DNA of 64,000 nt from Pseudorhodoplanes sinuspersici (GCF_002119765.1 NZ_CP021112.1:1916501-1980500), one strand, 5' to 3'. Positions 29,759 through 39,024 are shown, counted from the first letter of the stretch. Numbers and translations are program-made. The notes: generated from the sequence alone by a model not told the origin.

Positions 29759-30787
29759 TTAGGCAGGCGACTTAGCATGAGCCGCCGTGAGTGAGAAAGC
29801 CTCCGCCAGCAATGTATAGGACCGCTTTCGCGCCTCATGATCGTAGAGCATGGTGGTGATCATCACTTCGTCTGCCAGGGTCGTCTCGACCAGAGCGTCA
29901 AGCCGTTCTTTGACCATCGCAGGGGTGCCCACCGACAGCCGCTTGCGGTTCTCCTTGATGCGCTCACGATCCGCCGGCGAATAGTCATAGGCCATTGCGA
30001 CCTCCGGACTTTCCAGCGGTGCATACACGCCTTTCGCCCGGCGTACGAAATTGAGATCGATGGTCGAAGCGAGATGGTCGGCTTCGTCAGCGTTTTCCGC
30101 GACGACCGCCGCGGTGGCAAGAATAGCGAAGGGCATGGCGAGATGTTGCGACGGCTGGAATCGCTCGCGATAGATGCGCATCGCATCGGCAGCATCATGA
30201 CTGGCGAAATGATGTGCAAAGGAAAAACCAGCGCCAATCGATGCTGCAAGCTGCGCACTGTAATCGCTCGAGCCGAGCAGAAAAATCGGCGGCAGCGTGA
30301 CGTCATTGGGCATCGCATGCACGCTGCTGAAGGGATGGTCTTTCGGGAAGCCATTGTTTTCGAGCAGTAGCAATTCCTGAAAGCGATCGAGGAAGTCGTC
30401 GTCTTCACGCACATCTTGCCGCCGTCGCAAGGCAATCGATGTGACATGGTCGGTGCCCGGCGCGCGGCCAAGACCGAGATCGATCCGGTCGGGAAACAGT
30501 GCTTCAAGCACTTTGAAGCGTTCTGCCACCATCAGGGGCGCGTGGTTGGGCAGCATCACGCCGCCAGAACCGACGCGCATGTTCTTCGTGACCGCCGCAA
30601 TCTGGCCGATCATGATGTCCGGTGCAGAACTTGCGATATTCGCGAGGTTATGATGCTCCGCCAGCCAGTACCGCGTGAAACCGAGCGTGTCGGCATGCCG
30701 CGCGAGATCGAGGCTGTTGCGCAGCGATTGCGCCGCAGAGCCGCCGGCTGGAACAGGGGAGAGATCGAGGATCGAGAGCGATGTCAT
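29759..30787 (-). CDS. LLM-class flavin-dependent oxidoreductase (luciferase-like)
   Basis: A 342-residue TIM-barrel flavoprotein of the bacterial luciferase superfamily, close to the YhbW type. Marks are [54 protein letters not shown] and [15 protein letters not shown]. It probably uses FMN or F420-like reduced flavin supplied by a partner. The substrate is unknown. It lies 29 bp upstream of the dienelactone hydrolase on the same strand, so the two may be co-transcribed. Confidence 0.92.
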   Translation of the reverse strand: MTSLSILDLSPVPAGGSAAQSLRNSLDLARHADTLGFTRYWLAEHHNLANIASSAPDIMIGQIAAVTKNMRVGSGGVMLPNHAPLMVAERFKVLEALFPDRIDLGLGRAPGTDHVTSIALRRRQDVREDDDFLDRFQELLLLENNGFPKDHPFSSVHAMPNDVTLPPIFLLGSSDYSAQLAASIGAGFSFAHHFASHDAADAMRIYRERFQPSQHLAMPFAILATAAVVAENADEADHLASTIDLNFVRRAKGVYAPLESPEVAMAYDYSPADRERIKENRKRLSVGTPAMVKERLDALVETTLADEVMITTMLYDHEARKRSYTLLAEAFSLTAAHAKSPA

Positions 30788-30851
30788 GTCGGCTTGTTGT
30801 CAGGCACAGGAGCGAGCCTTTAAACCGATGTAAGACGCCCAGGCTGAAATG

Positions 30852-31832
30852 TCAGCGTGTTTGAACGGTTGGGGTGGATTGGTTGAACTGGTTGGATTGA
30901 TTGAACTGATTAAATTGGTTGAATTGGTTAGGTTGGTTGGGCCGTAGGACGAAAAGGTTGAACGGAAAAAAGAAAGTTGTCGTCGGCTTGGGGGCGGGTT
31001 TCAGGCGTGGCCGAGGACGTCTCTGGCTGAACCTGACGGATCTTCTCGGCCGCTTGGTCACGATGATAGCCTTTTTTGCCGTCGGATCGGCGCGATCGGG
31101 CTTTGCCTGCGGTATCGGAATGTCGCTGTCCTGAACCGTAATAGTGCCGGTCGCTTCCGGGCCGGATTGATCTTCCGATTTGGCCTCGGCTGCGGTGTTA
31201 GGCTTGTCCGATTGAGCGATCTGATCGCGAATTGGCTCGTCGGTCAGTGTGTCTGGCTCGGGTGCCGGGATCGTCAACACCGTCGTCACCGGTGTTTCAG
31301 CTGGCGGAGGAGGAGCGACAATGGCTTCTGCGCCTTGCGTCACAAGTGTCACGCCGGCCGTTGACGGCTCGATATCGAGCGCGGTGAGAGTGTCGCGCGC
31401 AGCCTCAATGGAGGCTGGTTCTTCCTCCGGTGCGGCTTCGGCATTGACAGCCGGCTCTTCCGTTTTTGCTGCTGTCTCACTGGCGGATGGTGCCGGATTT
31501 TGCGGAGCTGTATCGGTGGCGGTGATATGCGATTCCGGTGCCCTCAATTCCGCCTGAGTCTCGAGCGTCTCGTGGGTGATATCGCGAACCGGATTGCGTG
31601 AGCCATTCAACGTCACCGCGAAATCGAGATCCAATTGCGCTGTTTGCTGAACCGGTTCCGGCCAGTTCAATGCGATGCGGCTGATCGGACTGTCCTCAAG
31701 CGACGCCAGCGACTCGGAGCGCGACTTACGCGGTTCGTTCAAGAGCCGTGACGACGTGTAGAAGCCGACGCTCACTGTGAACAGGAACGTCGAGATCACG
31801 GCAATCATAACAACCCGAAGATCGGGAAGCAT
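30852..31832 (-). CDS. single-pass membrane protein with acidic/proline-rich domain and NQF repeats
   Basis: A 326-residue protein: an N-terminal membrane anchor at about residues 8-25 (VMIAVISTFLFTVSVGF), a long low-complexity Ala/Glu/Pro/Thr region (80-240), a basic stretch (KRPRRSVRFSQRRPRPRLK) and a C-terminal tail of NQF/NQS repeats. ATG 31832 gives the anchor a normal N-terminus; the open frame continues 28 codons. No known domain is visible. Its layout resembles envelope-spanning disordered proteins; function unknown. Confidence 0.65.
   Translation of the reverse strand: MLPDLRVVMIAVISTFLFTVSVGFYTSSRLLNEPRKSRSESLASLEDSPISRIALNWPEPVQQTAQLDLDFAVTLNGSRNPVRDITHETLETQAELRAPESHITATDTAPQNPAPSASETAAKTEEPAVNAEAAPEEEPASIEAARDTLTALDIEPSTAGVTLVTQGAEAIVAPPPPAETPVTTVLTIPAPEPDTLTDEPIRDQIAQSDKPNTAAEAKSEDQSGPEATGTITVQDSDIPIPQAKPDRADPTAKKAIIVTKRPRRSVRFSQRRPRPRLKPAPKPTTTFFFPFNLFVLRPNQPNQFNQFNQFNQSNQFNQSTPTVQTR
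30878..30940. repeat. imperfect 9-bp minisatellite in the C-terminal coding region
   Basis: Repeats of a unit close to TTGGTTGAA on the plus strand, coding for N-Q-F or N-Q-S triplets on the minus strand. Unit copies differ by single bases. It lies at the end of the anchored low-complexity protein and could change length by slippage without breaking the frame. Confidence 0.75.
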
Positions 31833-32030
31833 AAATATGGATCCGGGTAACGAGGATCGTTCGGTCGCCCCACCGGGCGCAATACACACGCAAATCAACA
31901 AAAGGCTGGCGCACAAAACATCACGTCAGCGTGCATTGACGGCACGCAGCCCCAACGCGCGAATCTTTCTGATTCGCCCGGGCCCGTCATGCAAAGAATT
32001 TGGATAAGTTGTGGGCGGACAACAAGAAAT

Positions 32031-32060
32031 CGCCGCCGGGAAGCGTTCCCGACGGCGGCG
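32031..32060 (-). terminator. hairpin after the L,D-transpeptidase gene
   Basis: CGCCGCC-GGGAA and TTCCC-GAC-GGCGGCG form a GC-rich stem with a 3-base bulge, 8 bp after the stop of the minus-strand transpeptidase gene and followed there by ATTTCTT. Confidence 0.65.
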
Positions 32061-32068
32061 TTATCACC

Positions 32069-33304
32069 TTACCGCGTAGCGGAGGTATTGGAGGCGGTGG
32101 GGCCGCCTTTGCCGTCACCGAGCACGACAACCTTCGTGCCGATCTTCACCCGTGTATAGAGATCCTGCACATCCTCGTTCAGCATCCGGATGCAGCCCGA
32201 TGACACGAATTGGCCGATCGTCGATGGCTGGTTGGTACCGTGGACGCGATAGATCGTCTTGCCGAGATACAGCGCGCGCGCACCGAGCGGATTGCTTTCG
32301 CCACCGGCCATGAAGCGCGGCAGATAAGGCTGACGCTCGATCATCTCTGCCGGCGGGTGCCAGTCCGGCCATTCCGCCATGCGGGTGATCTTTTCAGTGC
32401 CTTTCCAAGTGAAACCCTCACGTCCGACGCCGATGCCATAGCGGATCGCGGTGCCGTCACCGTTCACGTAATAAAGAAAGGTGCTCGGGGTATCGATGAT
32501 GATTGTGCCGGCAGGCTCTTTCGTCTTGTAGTCGACGATCTGGCGCCGGAATTGCGGCGGCAGTTCTTTCGGCTGGCCAATTTCCGGCTGATCTTCCGGC
32601 GGCAGGGCGGCAACGGTGGTGCGGCCCTGAGCGCCAGGCGCTGTGTTCATGCCGGGTGCGAGATTGGTCGGAGCAGCGCCGTAGCTCGGTCGATAGCCAT
32701 CGACTGCAGCTGGCGGACGCGGCATGTCAGGACGTGCCGATCCATACTGCTCGCCAGGATGATACGGCGCGCCCGGATTGTATTGACCACCGGAATTATA
32801 CTGCCCACCGGATCCATATTGTTGCCCGCCCGGATACTGGCCCGGGGGCGGTGAAGAGGGGCCGCCCTGATATGACGGCGCCGCCTGATACGATGGCGCG
32901 GCCTGATACGATGGCCGGCTTTGGTAGGGATTAGAGTAGTTGCCGCCACCCTGATCGGGATAAGCATTCGAGGCATAAGGTTCGTTGGACGGCGCGGCGC
33001 CGTAGGTTGGGCGGCCGTAATTGCGATCCTGCGACGGCGGCAGGCTTTCGCTCGGCATCGCCTGCGGCGGTGCGCCGTAAGAGGTGGTGGCCTCGCCACG
33101 GAGAGACGGCAGCGGCTGGCTTTCCACGGGCGGATCGTAACTCGATGAACGCGGCATCGCGCGCGGTGTGTACCGGCTGTCGTCCGGTTCTGCTGCCATG
33201 ATCCCGTCGCGATATCCGCCAGGCGGAGAGGTGTATTGCGCCGAAGCCGTAGCAATGCCGAGACCAATGGTCGCCACTGAAGACAACAAGACCAAACGCC
33301 GCAT
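32069..33304 (-). CDS. L,D-transpeptidase (YkuD domain) with long Tyr/Pro/Gly/Ser-rich region
   Basis: A 411-residue secreted enzyme that makes 3-3 peptidoglycan crosslinks or links proteins to peptidoglycan. A signal peptide (cleavage after ASA, about residue 22) is followed by about 210 disordered residues with SYQAAP and GGQYN repeats, then a YkuD domain (about 255-395) with the catalytic set YRVHGTNQPSTIG and VSSGCIRM (Cys371). The SGCIRM motif and the HGT are complete, so it should be active. The linker may span the periplasm or bind the wall. Confidence 0.93.
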   Translation of the reverse strand: MRRLVLLSSVATIGLGIATASAQYTSPPGGYRDGIMAAEPDDSRYTPRAMPRSSSYDPPVESQPLPSLRGEATTSYGAPPQAMPSESLPPSQDRNYGRPTYGAAPSNEPYASNAYPDQGGGNYSNPYQSRPSYQAAPSYQAAPSYQGGPSSPPPGQYPGGQQYGSGGQYNSGGQYNPGAPYHPGEQYGSARPDMPRPPAAVDGYRPSYGAAPTNLAPGMNTAPGAQGRTTVAALPPEDQPEIGQPKELPPQFRRQIVDYKTKEPAGTIIIDTPSTFLYYVNGDGTAIRYGIGVGREGFTWKGTEKITRMAEWPDWHPPAEMIERQPYLPRFMAGGESNPLGARALYLGKTIYRVHGTNQPSTIGQFVSSGCIRMLNEDVQDLYTRVKIGTKVVVLGDGKGGPTASNTSATR

Positions 33305-33338
33305 TTTGATGCAGTCCCCCTAGGAAGGAGCGGTTCGT

Positions 33339-33981
33339 CTAAGTGATAGTTAGGGCAGTATGAAGGCGAGGTGAAAATCCGCAAGAATCGAGCAGAAACC
33401 ATACGGAATCCAAACGGAACCCAAGCGGAAACACGCCTAAAGTACTCCCTACCGAAAGATTCACGGCGAAGCAGATTGCCTGCCGCGTCCACCCCCCTTT
33501 AGCGGCTGCATGCGGAAAAACCTGTAACCCCCAGGCCACAGGTGCCCGCTGCGTTTTGACCATGTCGGCAATCCCGGCCAGGATCTCATTGGTCAGGGGG
33601 ATTTCGACCGGCTCGTTTTTGCGGCCAGATAGCATGGCATCACCGTCCGAGCGCTTTCCGGCGTAGCCTCGGCGGGCGGTCCATGATGCAGGATTCCGGA
33701 ACGTGGATGGGTTTCCGGCCCCATCTGGCCGGCATAGACATGGTCGACCTGCCCGCCCGGCATATCGACATCGGATACTGGGTGCCGTTGGCAACGGTAT
33801 TGAGGCAGTTGTCGCGGCAGTTGTCATTGGCAACAGCGAGCCTTCGGTGCCGGTGATCTCGATCGTGGTGGCGCAATAATTCGGAGAACTCGGCGCCAGA
33901 TTCCAGCCGCCGCTGCGCAATTCGGCGTGGCACCTTTTCAAATATCTCGCGAAGGACACCGGGTGCTTGGCCGGTCGTCAC
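33339..33981 (-). other. possible decayed or unrecognised coding region
   Basis: About 800 bp (33305-34108) separate the L,D-transpeptidase gene from the next gene. Two minus-strand frames overlap here. Parts look like protein (FARYLKRCHAELRSGGW near 33945, then NEPVEIPLTNEILAGIADMV near 33610), but each frame also has low-quality stretches, so a frame change is likely. I recognise no family; a decayed gene is the best guess. The rest of the gap shows no clear signal. Confidence 0.3.
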
Positions 33982-34108
33982 AATCGCTCAGGGCGGAGAG
34001 GTTGCCGACACTATCGAAGCGCCGATATCGTCGTGCCCTGCGCAAACAAGTTTCGCAGTTTGCGCAAGCTTGACTGCGAGCGCGCATGACGATGTGTCGT
34101 ACCGCTCG

Positions 34109-34489
34109 CTACGGCGCTGCAATGTGCCACGTATTGTTGGCGACGCCGTCACCAGTAATGTCGCCGGGCTTGGTGTCCTTGATCCAAGTATAGAGTGGCT
34201 TGCCTTTGTAAGCCCATTGCTTGCTGCCATCATCGCGGACGATGACGGTGTAGGGGCCTTGGTCTTGCGCGTCGCCACCCGCCATCAGCGGCGGCCAGTT
34301 GGTTGCGCATGGCCCGTTACAAACGGATTTGCCGGCCGTGTCCTTGTCGAAAATGTAGAGCGTCATGCCCTTTTCGTCGGTGAGAACTTTGCCTTTCGCG
34401 CTGTCACCAGTTTTGATCGGTGCTGTCTGCGCCAAGGCAGTCGCGATGAAGCTTGTGGCTGCAACAGCGACCAGAAGAAATTTTTTCAT
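34109..34489 (-). CDS. secreted Yx(F/W)xxD-repeat protein (lipoprotein_15-like)
   Basis: A 126-residue protein with a Sec signal peptide (cleavage after ALA, about residue 20) and two copies of the Yx(F/W)xxD motif: LYIFDKD and LYTWIKD, each followed by the partner segment (CNGPCATNWPPLMAGG). The start ATG 34489 has GAGGAGG seven bases upstream. Family members are small envelope proteins, some with haem or copper links; function is open. The cysteine pair CNGPC could form a disulfide. Confidence 0.88.
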   Translation of the reverse strand: MKKFLLVAVAATSFIATALAQTAPIKTGDSAKGKVLTDEKGMTLYIFDKDTAGKSVCNGPCATNWPPLMAGGDAQDQGPYTVIVRDDGSKQWAYKGKPLYTWIKDTKPGDITGDGVANNTWHIAAP

Positions 34490-34673
34490 TGGGACCTCCT
34501 CGGAAGACTGCGGCAACAGTCTATGCCGCGATGAACCCAGTGCCTGCGACATTTATTCCGGAAATTTTTCGGTCACATTCTGATGATCGCATGGAATAAA
34601 TTTTCATGCGCCATGCCTGCCGCTCTCTATCCAGGGCCCGTCTCTTCAAACCGACAATAAACAGGAGAATTAC

Positions 34674-35096
34674 ATGCTCAAAGCTGCGACCACCAAATCG
34701 CCGATCGTGCCATGCCTGACCTATCGCGATGCGCCGGCTGCCATCGCGTTTCTTTGCAACGCATTTGGCTTTGAAAAGAAAATGGTGGTGCCGGGCGAGA
34801 ACGACACCATCGCGCATGCCGAACTGGTCTGCGGCAATGCCATGGTCATGGTTGGATCCGTGAAGGACAACGGCTACGGCCAATTGATGAAGTCACCGCG
34901 CGATGTCGGCGGGGCGACGCAAAGCATCTATCTTGTGGTCGCCGATGCCGATGCGCATCATGCACAAGCCAAGGTGGCCGGTGCCGAGATCGTTATTCCC
35001 CTGGTGACGCAGGATTACGGTGGGCGCGACTATACCTGCCGCGACATCGAGGGCCATGTCTGGACATTCGGAACGTATGACCCGTGGGCATCGTAA
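34674..35096 (+). CDS. VOC-superfamily (glyoxalase/PhnB-like) protein
   Basis: A 140-residue protein of the vicinal oxygen chelate fold: two paired beta-alpha-beta-beta-beta modules (VPCLTYRDAPAAIAFLCNAFGF and IYLVVADADAHHAQAKVAGAEIV), ending GRDYTCRDIEGHVWTFGTYDPW. The final segment is typical of the glyoxalase family. AGGAGA lies before ATG 34674. Substrate and metal are not known. Confidence 0.9.
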   Translation: MLKAATTKSPIVPCLTYRDAPAAIAFLCNAFGFEKKMVVPGENDTIAHAELVCGNAMVMVGSVKDNGYGQLMKSPRDVGGATQSIYLVVADADAHHAQAKVAGAEIVIPLVTQDYGGRDYTCRDIEGHVWTFGTYDPWAS

Positions 35097-35436
35097 TCGA
35101 AGGCGTTCCGGAATATCTAAAAGTTGCCCGACAAATTTTGGGGCGCGTGTTCGGGATTGGCTACCAAGCTCTGCAAAATCATCTGCTGTGACCACGATGC
35201 CTCTTGTCCTGCGGGCAATTCATCCCCCTATATTTGGTATTGGTCTTGCAGCCCGATTCGACCGAGGTTTCGAATAAGGTCCGATAGGGATGAAGGACGA
35301 CTGAGCTTGCTCCACGCGAGCACCGATAGAGCATCGACGAATCGTCGCTGAAAGTTTCGTCGAAGCTTCTTTGGAGTTTTGTGTCGAACTTTGCATGAAC
35401 TCGAGTCGGCCGGGCGATGAGCCAAAGGGGGCCTTG
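35097..35436. other. 340-bp non-coding stretch before the HtrA-like gene
   Basis: No gene, terminator or strong inverted repeat is visible. It is likely to hold the promoter of the HtrA-like gene. Confidence 0.4.
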
Positions 35437-36459
35437 ATGCGAAAGTCACTGCGGTTGCGTATGGTGCTGTTGCTGGTCTCGGTACTGACCTTGTCAGCAT
35501 TGCCCGGTGGCAACCGTGCGGCATTCGCGCAGGATCAGAGCAAGCCGATTACCGAAGACCTGTTGTCCTCGGTGGTGCGGATCAAAACCTACATCAACCC
35601 GGACGGCCGCACGGTCGACAATCTCGGCGCCGAGCGTGACGGCTCCGGAATCGTGATCGACGATTCCGGCCTCATCCTGACCATCGGCTACCTGATGGTC
35701 GAGGCGCATGCCGCCGAGGCCATCACCAATGATGGCCGCCGTATCCCGGCGACGGTGGTCGGCTACGATAATGATACCGGCTTCGGGCTGCTCAAGGCGG
35801 TGGCGCCTTTGAAGGTGCGCTCGATGCCGTTCGGCAAATCCGGCGATCTGAAGGTCGGCGAGCCGGTGCTGGCGGCAAGCTTCGGCGGCCGTGATGGCAT
35901 TGCGCCGGCCTTTGTGGTGTCGCGGCGCGAGTTCGCAGGGTCCTGGGAATATCTGATCGAAGGCGCGATCTATACCGCGCCGGCTCATTCACATTGGAGC
36001 GGCGCCGCACTCATTACCCGCGAAGGCAAGCTCGTCGGCGTCGGTTCGCTGATCGTTGGCGATGCGCCAGGCAATGGCGGTGGCACCGCCGGCAATATGT
36101 ATGTGCCCACCGATCTGCTGATGCCGATCCTTGCCGACCTGATCGCCAACGGCGCTGCCGGCGGCAATCCGAAGCCATGGATCGGAGTGAATACGCAGCC
36201 GTCGGAAGATGGTCTGCTGGTGTCGCGTGTGACGCCCAATAGTCCGGCCGAAAAGGCCGGGCTGCGGCGGGGCGATCTGATCACGAATGTCGCCGGCGAC
36301 ACACCGAAAACGCTGCCGGATTTCTACCGCAAGCTTTGGTCGATCGGCATAGCCGGCGCCACCGTGCCGCTGGATGTGCAGCGCGATGGGCAGAGCCAGC
36401 ATTTCGACGTGCAATCGATCAATCGCATGGATCATCTCAAGTTGAAGAGTACGTTCTGA
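35437..36459 (+). CDS. secreted HtrA/DegP-like protein with PDZ domain, catalytic triad incomplete
   Basis: A 340-residue protein with a signal peptide (cleavage near AFAQ, residue 31), a trypsin-like S1C domain and one PDZ domain (about 244-330; WIGVNTQPSEDGLLVSRVTPNSPAEKAGLRRGDLI). The protease fold is clear (GSGIVIDDSGLILT, ATVVGYDNDTGFGLLK), but the catalytic His position holds Tyr85 (TIGYLM where TxxHVV is usual) and the Asp position holds Gly115 (TGF where TDL is usual); Ser188 (HWSGAAL) remains. It is therefore probably a non-proteolytic scaffold or chaperone. GGGGG precedes ATG 35437. Confidence 0.9.
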   Translation: MRKSLRLRMVLLLVSVLTLSALPGGNRAAFAQDQSKPITEDLLSSVVRIKTYINPDGRTVDNLGAERDGSGIVIDDSGLILTIGYLMVEAHAAEAITNDGRRIPATVVGYDNDTGFGLLKAVAPLKVRSMPFGKSGDLKVGEPVLAASFGGRDGIAPAFVVSRREFAGSWEYLIEGAIYTAPAHSHWSGAALITREGKLVGVGSLIVGDAPGNGGGTAGNMYVPTDLLMPILADLIANGAAGGNPKPWIGVNTQPSEDGLLVSRVTPNSPAEKAGLRRGDLITNVAGDTPKTLPDFYRKLWSIGIAGATVPLDVQRDGQSQHFDVQSINRMDHLKLKSTF

Positions 36460-36578
36460 CGTCGATCCGCCCGGAGGTTGTGACGTGGACGAGTGTGCCG
36501 AATGCGTGAGGATCGGGTTGAAGCGCGAAGCGCCTTTCTGCGCCGCAGCCATGGCGAGGCTCATTGAAAGACAACGAG

Positions 36579-36603
36579 AACGTGTTCGTCATGCGAACAC
36601 GTT
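36579..36603. repeat. 10-bp inverted repeat AACGTGTTCG / CGAACACGTT
   Basis: Perfect arms at 36579-36588 and 36594-36603 with a 5-base loop, 35 bp before the lytic transglycosylase start. No T-tract follows. It may be a terminator of the HtrA-like transcript or an operator of the next gene. Confidence 0.6.
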
Positions 36604-36637
36604 GAAGCGATCCGCACCAGCTTGACGTCGGTGCGGC

Positions 36638-37567
36638 ATGCTGGGCGAAACAAGAAAGTTTTCCTGGTTCAGGCATGCGACCCTGCGATTTGGCAGGGCG
36701 CTGGTATTTTTCCTGCTGCCATTTGGCGGCAGCGCTGAAACGCAGGCTGCGACCCCCGACGATTCCATCTGCATGATGATTGAATCGGCCGCGCGTGATC
36801 ACGGCCTGCCGGTTGAATTCTTTGCGCGCGTGATCTGGCAGGAGAGCCGCTTCCGCGTCGATGCCGTTGGGCCGGTGACCCGCAACGGTCATCGCGCGCA
36901 GGGCATGGCGCAGTTCATGCCGGCGACCGCGGCAGAACGCGGTTTGCTCGATCCGTTCGATCCCGTCCAGGCGCTGCCGAAATCGGCGGAGTTTCTGAAA
37001 GAGCTCTGGCGCCAGTTCGGCAATCTCGGTCTTGCCGCCGCAGCCTACAATGCCGGCCCCCGCCGCGTGCGCGAGTGGCTCGATGGCGATGGTAATATGC
37101 CTGGTGAAACGCGCAATTACGTGTCGGCGATCACGGGAGTCACCGTCGATGATTGGGCGGCCGAACGCAAAAAGACCAGCGAGAAAACCGAAGACAAGAA
37201 GGTGGAGGCCAAGCGCAGACCAGGCTGCGGCGAACTGATGGCGATGCTGAAGAAATCGCCGACGCCATTCATGGAGAACCTGACCAAGCGCGTTGTTCGG
37301 GCACTATCGCAGCCTTGGGGCGTGCAACTTGCCGCCGGTTTCTCGCGTGACACGGCGATGGCCAGTTATGCGCGGGCATTGCGGCGCTTCAGCGGCCTGC
37401 TTTCGGGCAAAGACCCCGGCATCCAATCTTCGCTTCTGCGCACGCGTGGCTCTCGCGCTTTCTATCAGGTGCGCATCGGTGCCAATACGCGCCAGGCGGC
37501 AGACGAATTGTGCGACAAGCTAAGAAAGGCTGGTGGCGCCTGCATGGTGCTGAAGAACAAGGGGTAG
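36638..37567 (+). CDS. lytic transglycosylase with C-terminal SPOR domain
   Basis: A 309-residue wall enzyme. After an N-terminal hydrophobic segment (residues 19-31) comes a transglycosylase SLT domain with the catalytic Glu in VIWQESRFRVDAVG, then GMAQFMPATAAERGL and AAAAYNAGPRRVREWL, all typical. From about 225 the chain carries a SPOR domain (WGVQLAAGFSRDTAMASYA, RAFYQVRIGANTRQAADELC), which binds peptide-free peptidoglycan at division sites. Together they suggest septal peptidoglycan remodelling. Confidence 0.93.
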   Translation: MLGETRKFSWFRHATLRFGRALVFFLLPFGGSAETQAATPDDSICMMIESAARDHGLPVEFFARVIWQESRFRVDAVGPVTRNGHRAQGMAQFMPATAAERGLLDPFDPVQALPKSAEFLKELWRQFGNLGLAAAAYNAGPRRVREWLDGDGNMPGETRNYVSAITGVTVDDWAAERKKTSEKTEDKKVEAKRRPGCGELMAMLKKSPTPFMENLTKRVVRALSQPWGVQLAAGFSRDTAMASYARALRRFSGLLSGKDPGIQSSLLRTRGSRAFYQVRIGANTRQAADELCDKLRKAGGACMVLKNKG

Positions 37568-37645
37568 GTTTGCTGGAATTTCTCCCTTCATTCCTCGAGA
37601 CGCACATTGCTTTGTAATGTTCCTCCGGACGAGGCGGAATGAGAT

Positions 37646-38722
37646 CTACTCATTCTCCGCTTCTACCGCCCGCATCACGGCCTCCGTCACCTGCTTCGTC
37701 GTCGCGTTGCCGCCGAGGTCGGGCGTGTGCAGCGACGGATCGGCGGTGACGCGTTCGACCGCTTTCATCAAACGCGCGGCGGCGGCATTCTCGCCAAGAT
37801 GCTCCAGCATCATCACCGCGGTCCAGAAACTGCCGACCGGATTGGCGATGCCCTTGCCGGTGATGTCGAAGGCCGATCCATGGATCGGCTCGAACATCGA
37901 CGGCGTCTTGCGTTCTGGATTGAGATTGGCGGTCGGCGCGATGCCGAGCGAACCGGCCAGCGCCGCTGCGAGATCGGACAAAATATCGGCATGCAGGTTG
38001 GTCGCGACGATGGTGTCGAGCGTTTGCGGCCGCAGCGTCATCCGCATGGTCATGGCGTCGACCAGCATCTTGTCCCACGTGACGTCAGGAAACTCGCGCG
38101 CGACCTCGGCGGCGATATCGTCCCACATCACCATGCCATGCCGCTGCGCGTTCGATTTCGTCACCACCGTCAGCAATTTGCGCGGACGCGAGCGCGCCAG
38201 TTCGAACGCATAGCGGATGATGCGTATTACGCCCGGCCGTGTGAACATCGCCACATCGGTCGCGACTTCTTCCGGCAAGCCTTTATGCACGCGTCCGCCG
38301 ACGCCGGCATATTCGCCTTCCGAATTCTCGCGCACGATCACCCAGTCGAGTTCCGGTCCGGTCACATGCCGCAATGGGCTGGTAATGCCGGGCAAAATGC
38401 GCGTCGGCCGGACATTGGCGTATTGATCGAGCGGCTGGCAGATCGCGAGCCGAAGGCCCCACAATGTCACATGATCGGGAATATCGGGTGCGCCAACGGC
38501 GCCGAAATAGATGGCATCGAATGAGCGCAACTTGTCGGCGCCGCCGTCCGGCATCATCACGCCGTGCTTCTTGTAATAGTCCGAGCCCCAGTCGAAATGC
38601 GTGACCTCGAGCGCAAAGCCGCCATCGCGTTTCGCACAGGCGTCAAGAACATCGAGGCCCGCCGAAATGACTTCCGGCCCGATGCCGTCACCGCCAATCG
38701 CTGCGATCTTGTGTTTGCGCAT
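37646..38722 (-). CDS. tartrate/isopropylmalate-type NAD-dependent decarboxylating dehydrogenase
   Basis: A 358-residue beta-decarboxylating dehydrogenase. The fold marks are IAAIGGDGIGPEVI, FDAIYFGAVGAPDIPDHV, VIVRENSEGEYAG, VVTKSNAQRHGMVMWD, and TNLHADILSDLAAALAGSLG followed by FEPIHGSAFDITGKG. The GAPDIPDHVTLWG loop is of the tartrate dehydrogenase type rather than LeuB. It would oxidise tartrate or malate. A 128-bp tandem duplication covers its first 17 codons and ribosome region. It is one of two such genes flanking a Bug receptor gene. Confidence 0.9.
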   Translation of the reverse strand: MRKHKIAAIGGDGIGPEVISAGLDVLDACAKRDGGFALEVTHFDWGSDYYKKHGVMMPDGGADKLRSFDAIYFGAVGAPDIPDHVTLWGLRLAICQPLDQYANVRPTRILPGITSPLRHVTGPELDWVIVRENSEGEYAGVGGRVHKGLPEEVATDVAMFTRPGVIRIIRYAFELARSRPRKLLTVVTKSNAQRHGMVMWDDIAAEVAREFPDVTWDKMLVDAMTMRMTLRPQTLDTIVATNLHADILSDLAAALAGSLGIAPTANLNPERKTPSMFEPIHGSAFDITGKGIANPVGSFWTAVMMLEHLGENAAAARLMKAVERVTADPSLHTPDLGGNATTKQVTEAVMRAVEAENE

Positions 38723-38926
38723 AGTTTCTATTCCGTTCGTCAGTTCATCAATTGTCGCAGTGAACTCCCTCCCAGCCGAAGTCGGATGTTTCCGACTTCT
38801 TCCGGCCCGATGCCGTCACCGCCAATCGCTGCGATCTTGTGTTTGCGCATAGTTTCTATTCCGTTCGTCAGTTCATCAATTGTCGCAGTGAACTCCCTCC
38901 CAGCCGAAGTCGGATGTTTCCGACTT
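38671..38926. repeat. perfect 128-bp tandem duplication covering the start of the dehydrogenase gene
   Basis: 38671-38798 and 38799-38926 are identical over 128 bases. The unit includes the first 17 codons of the dehydrogenase (start ATG 38722), its upstream region and half of a hairpin. The second copy retains a decoy ATG at 38850 whose frame is open back through the junction, so the true start is followed by the first copy. Confidence 0.95.
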
Positions 38927-39024
38927 CGGCACACTTTACTGGTGGCCGAATTCGGGAACACCCGAGTTCGGCAAGGGGGAGGGTCGGGGAGGGGGTCTTA
39001 TCGGTTGGAGAGCGTAAGTCGAAA

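Noticed and set aside
32880-32935. CRISPR-like repeats (direct repeats with GATACGATGG wording)
   Set aside because: They are codon repeats for SYQAAP in the L,D-transpeptidase linker, in frame and without spacers of CRISPR size.
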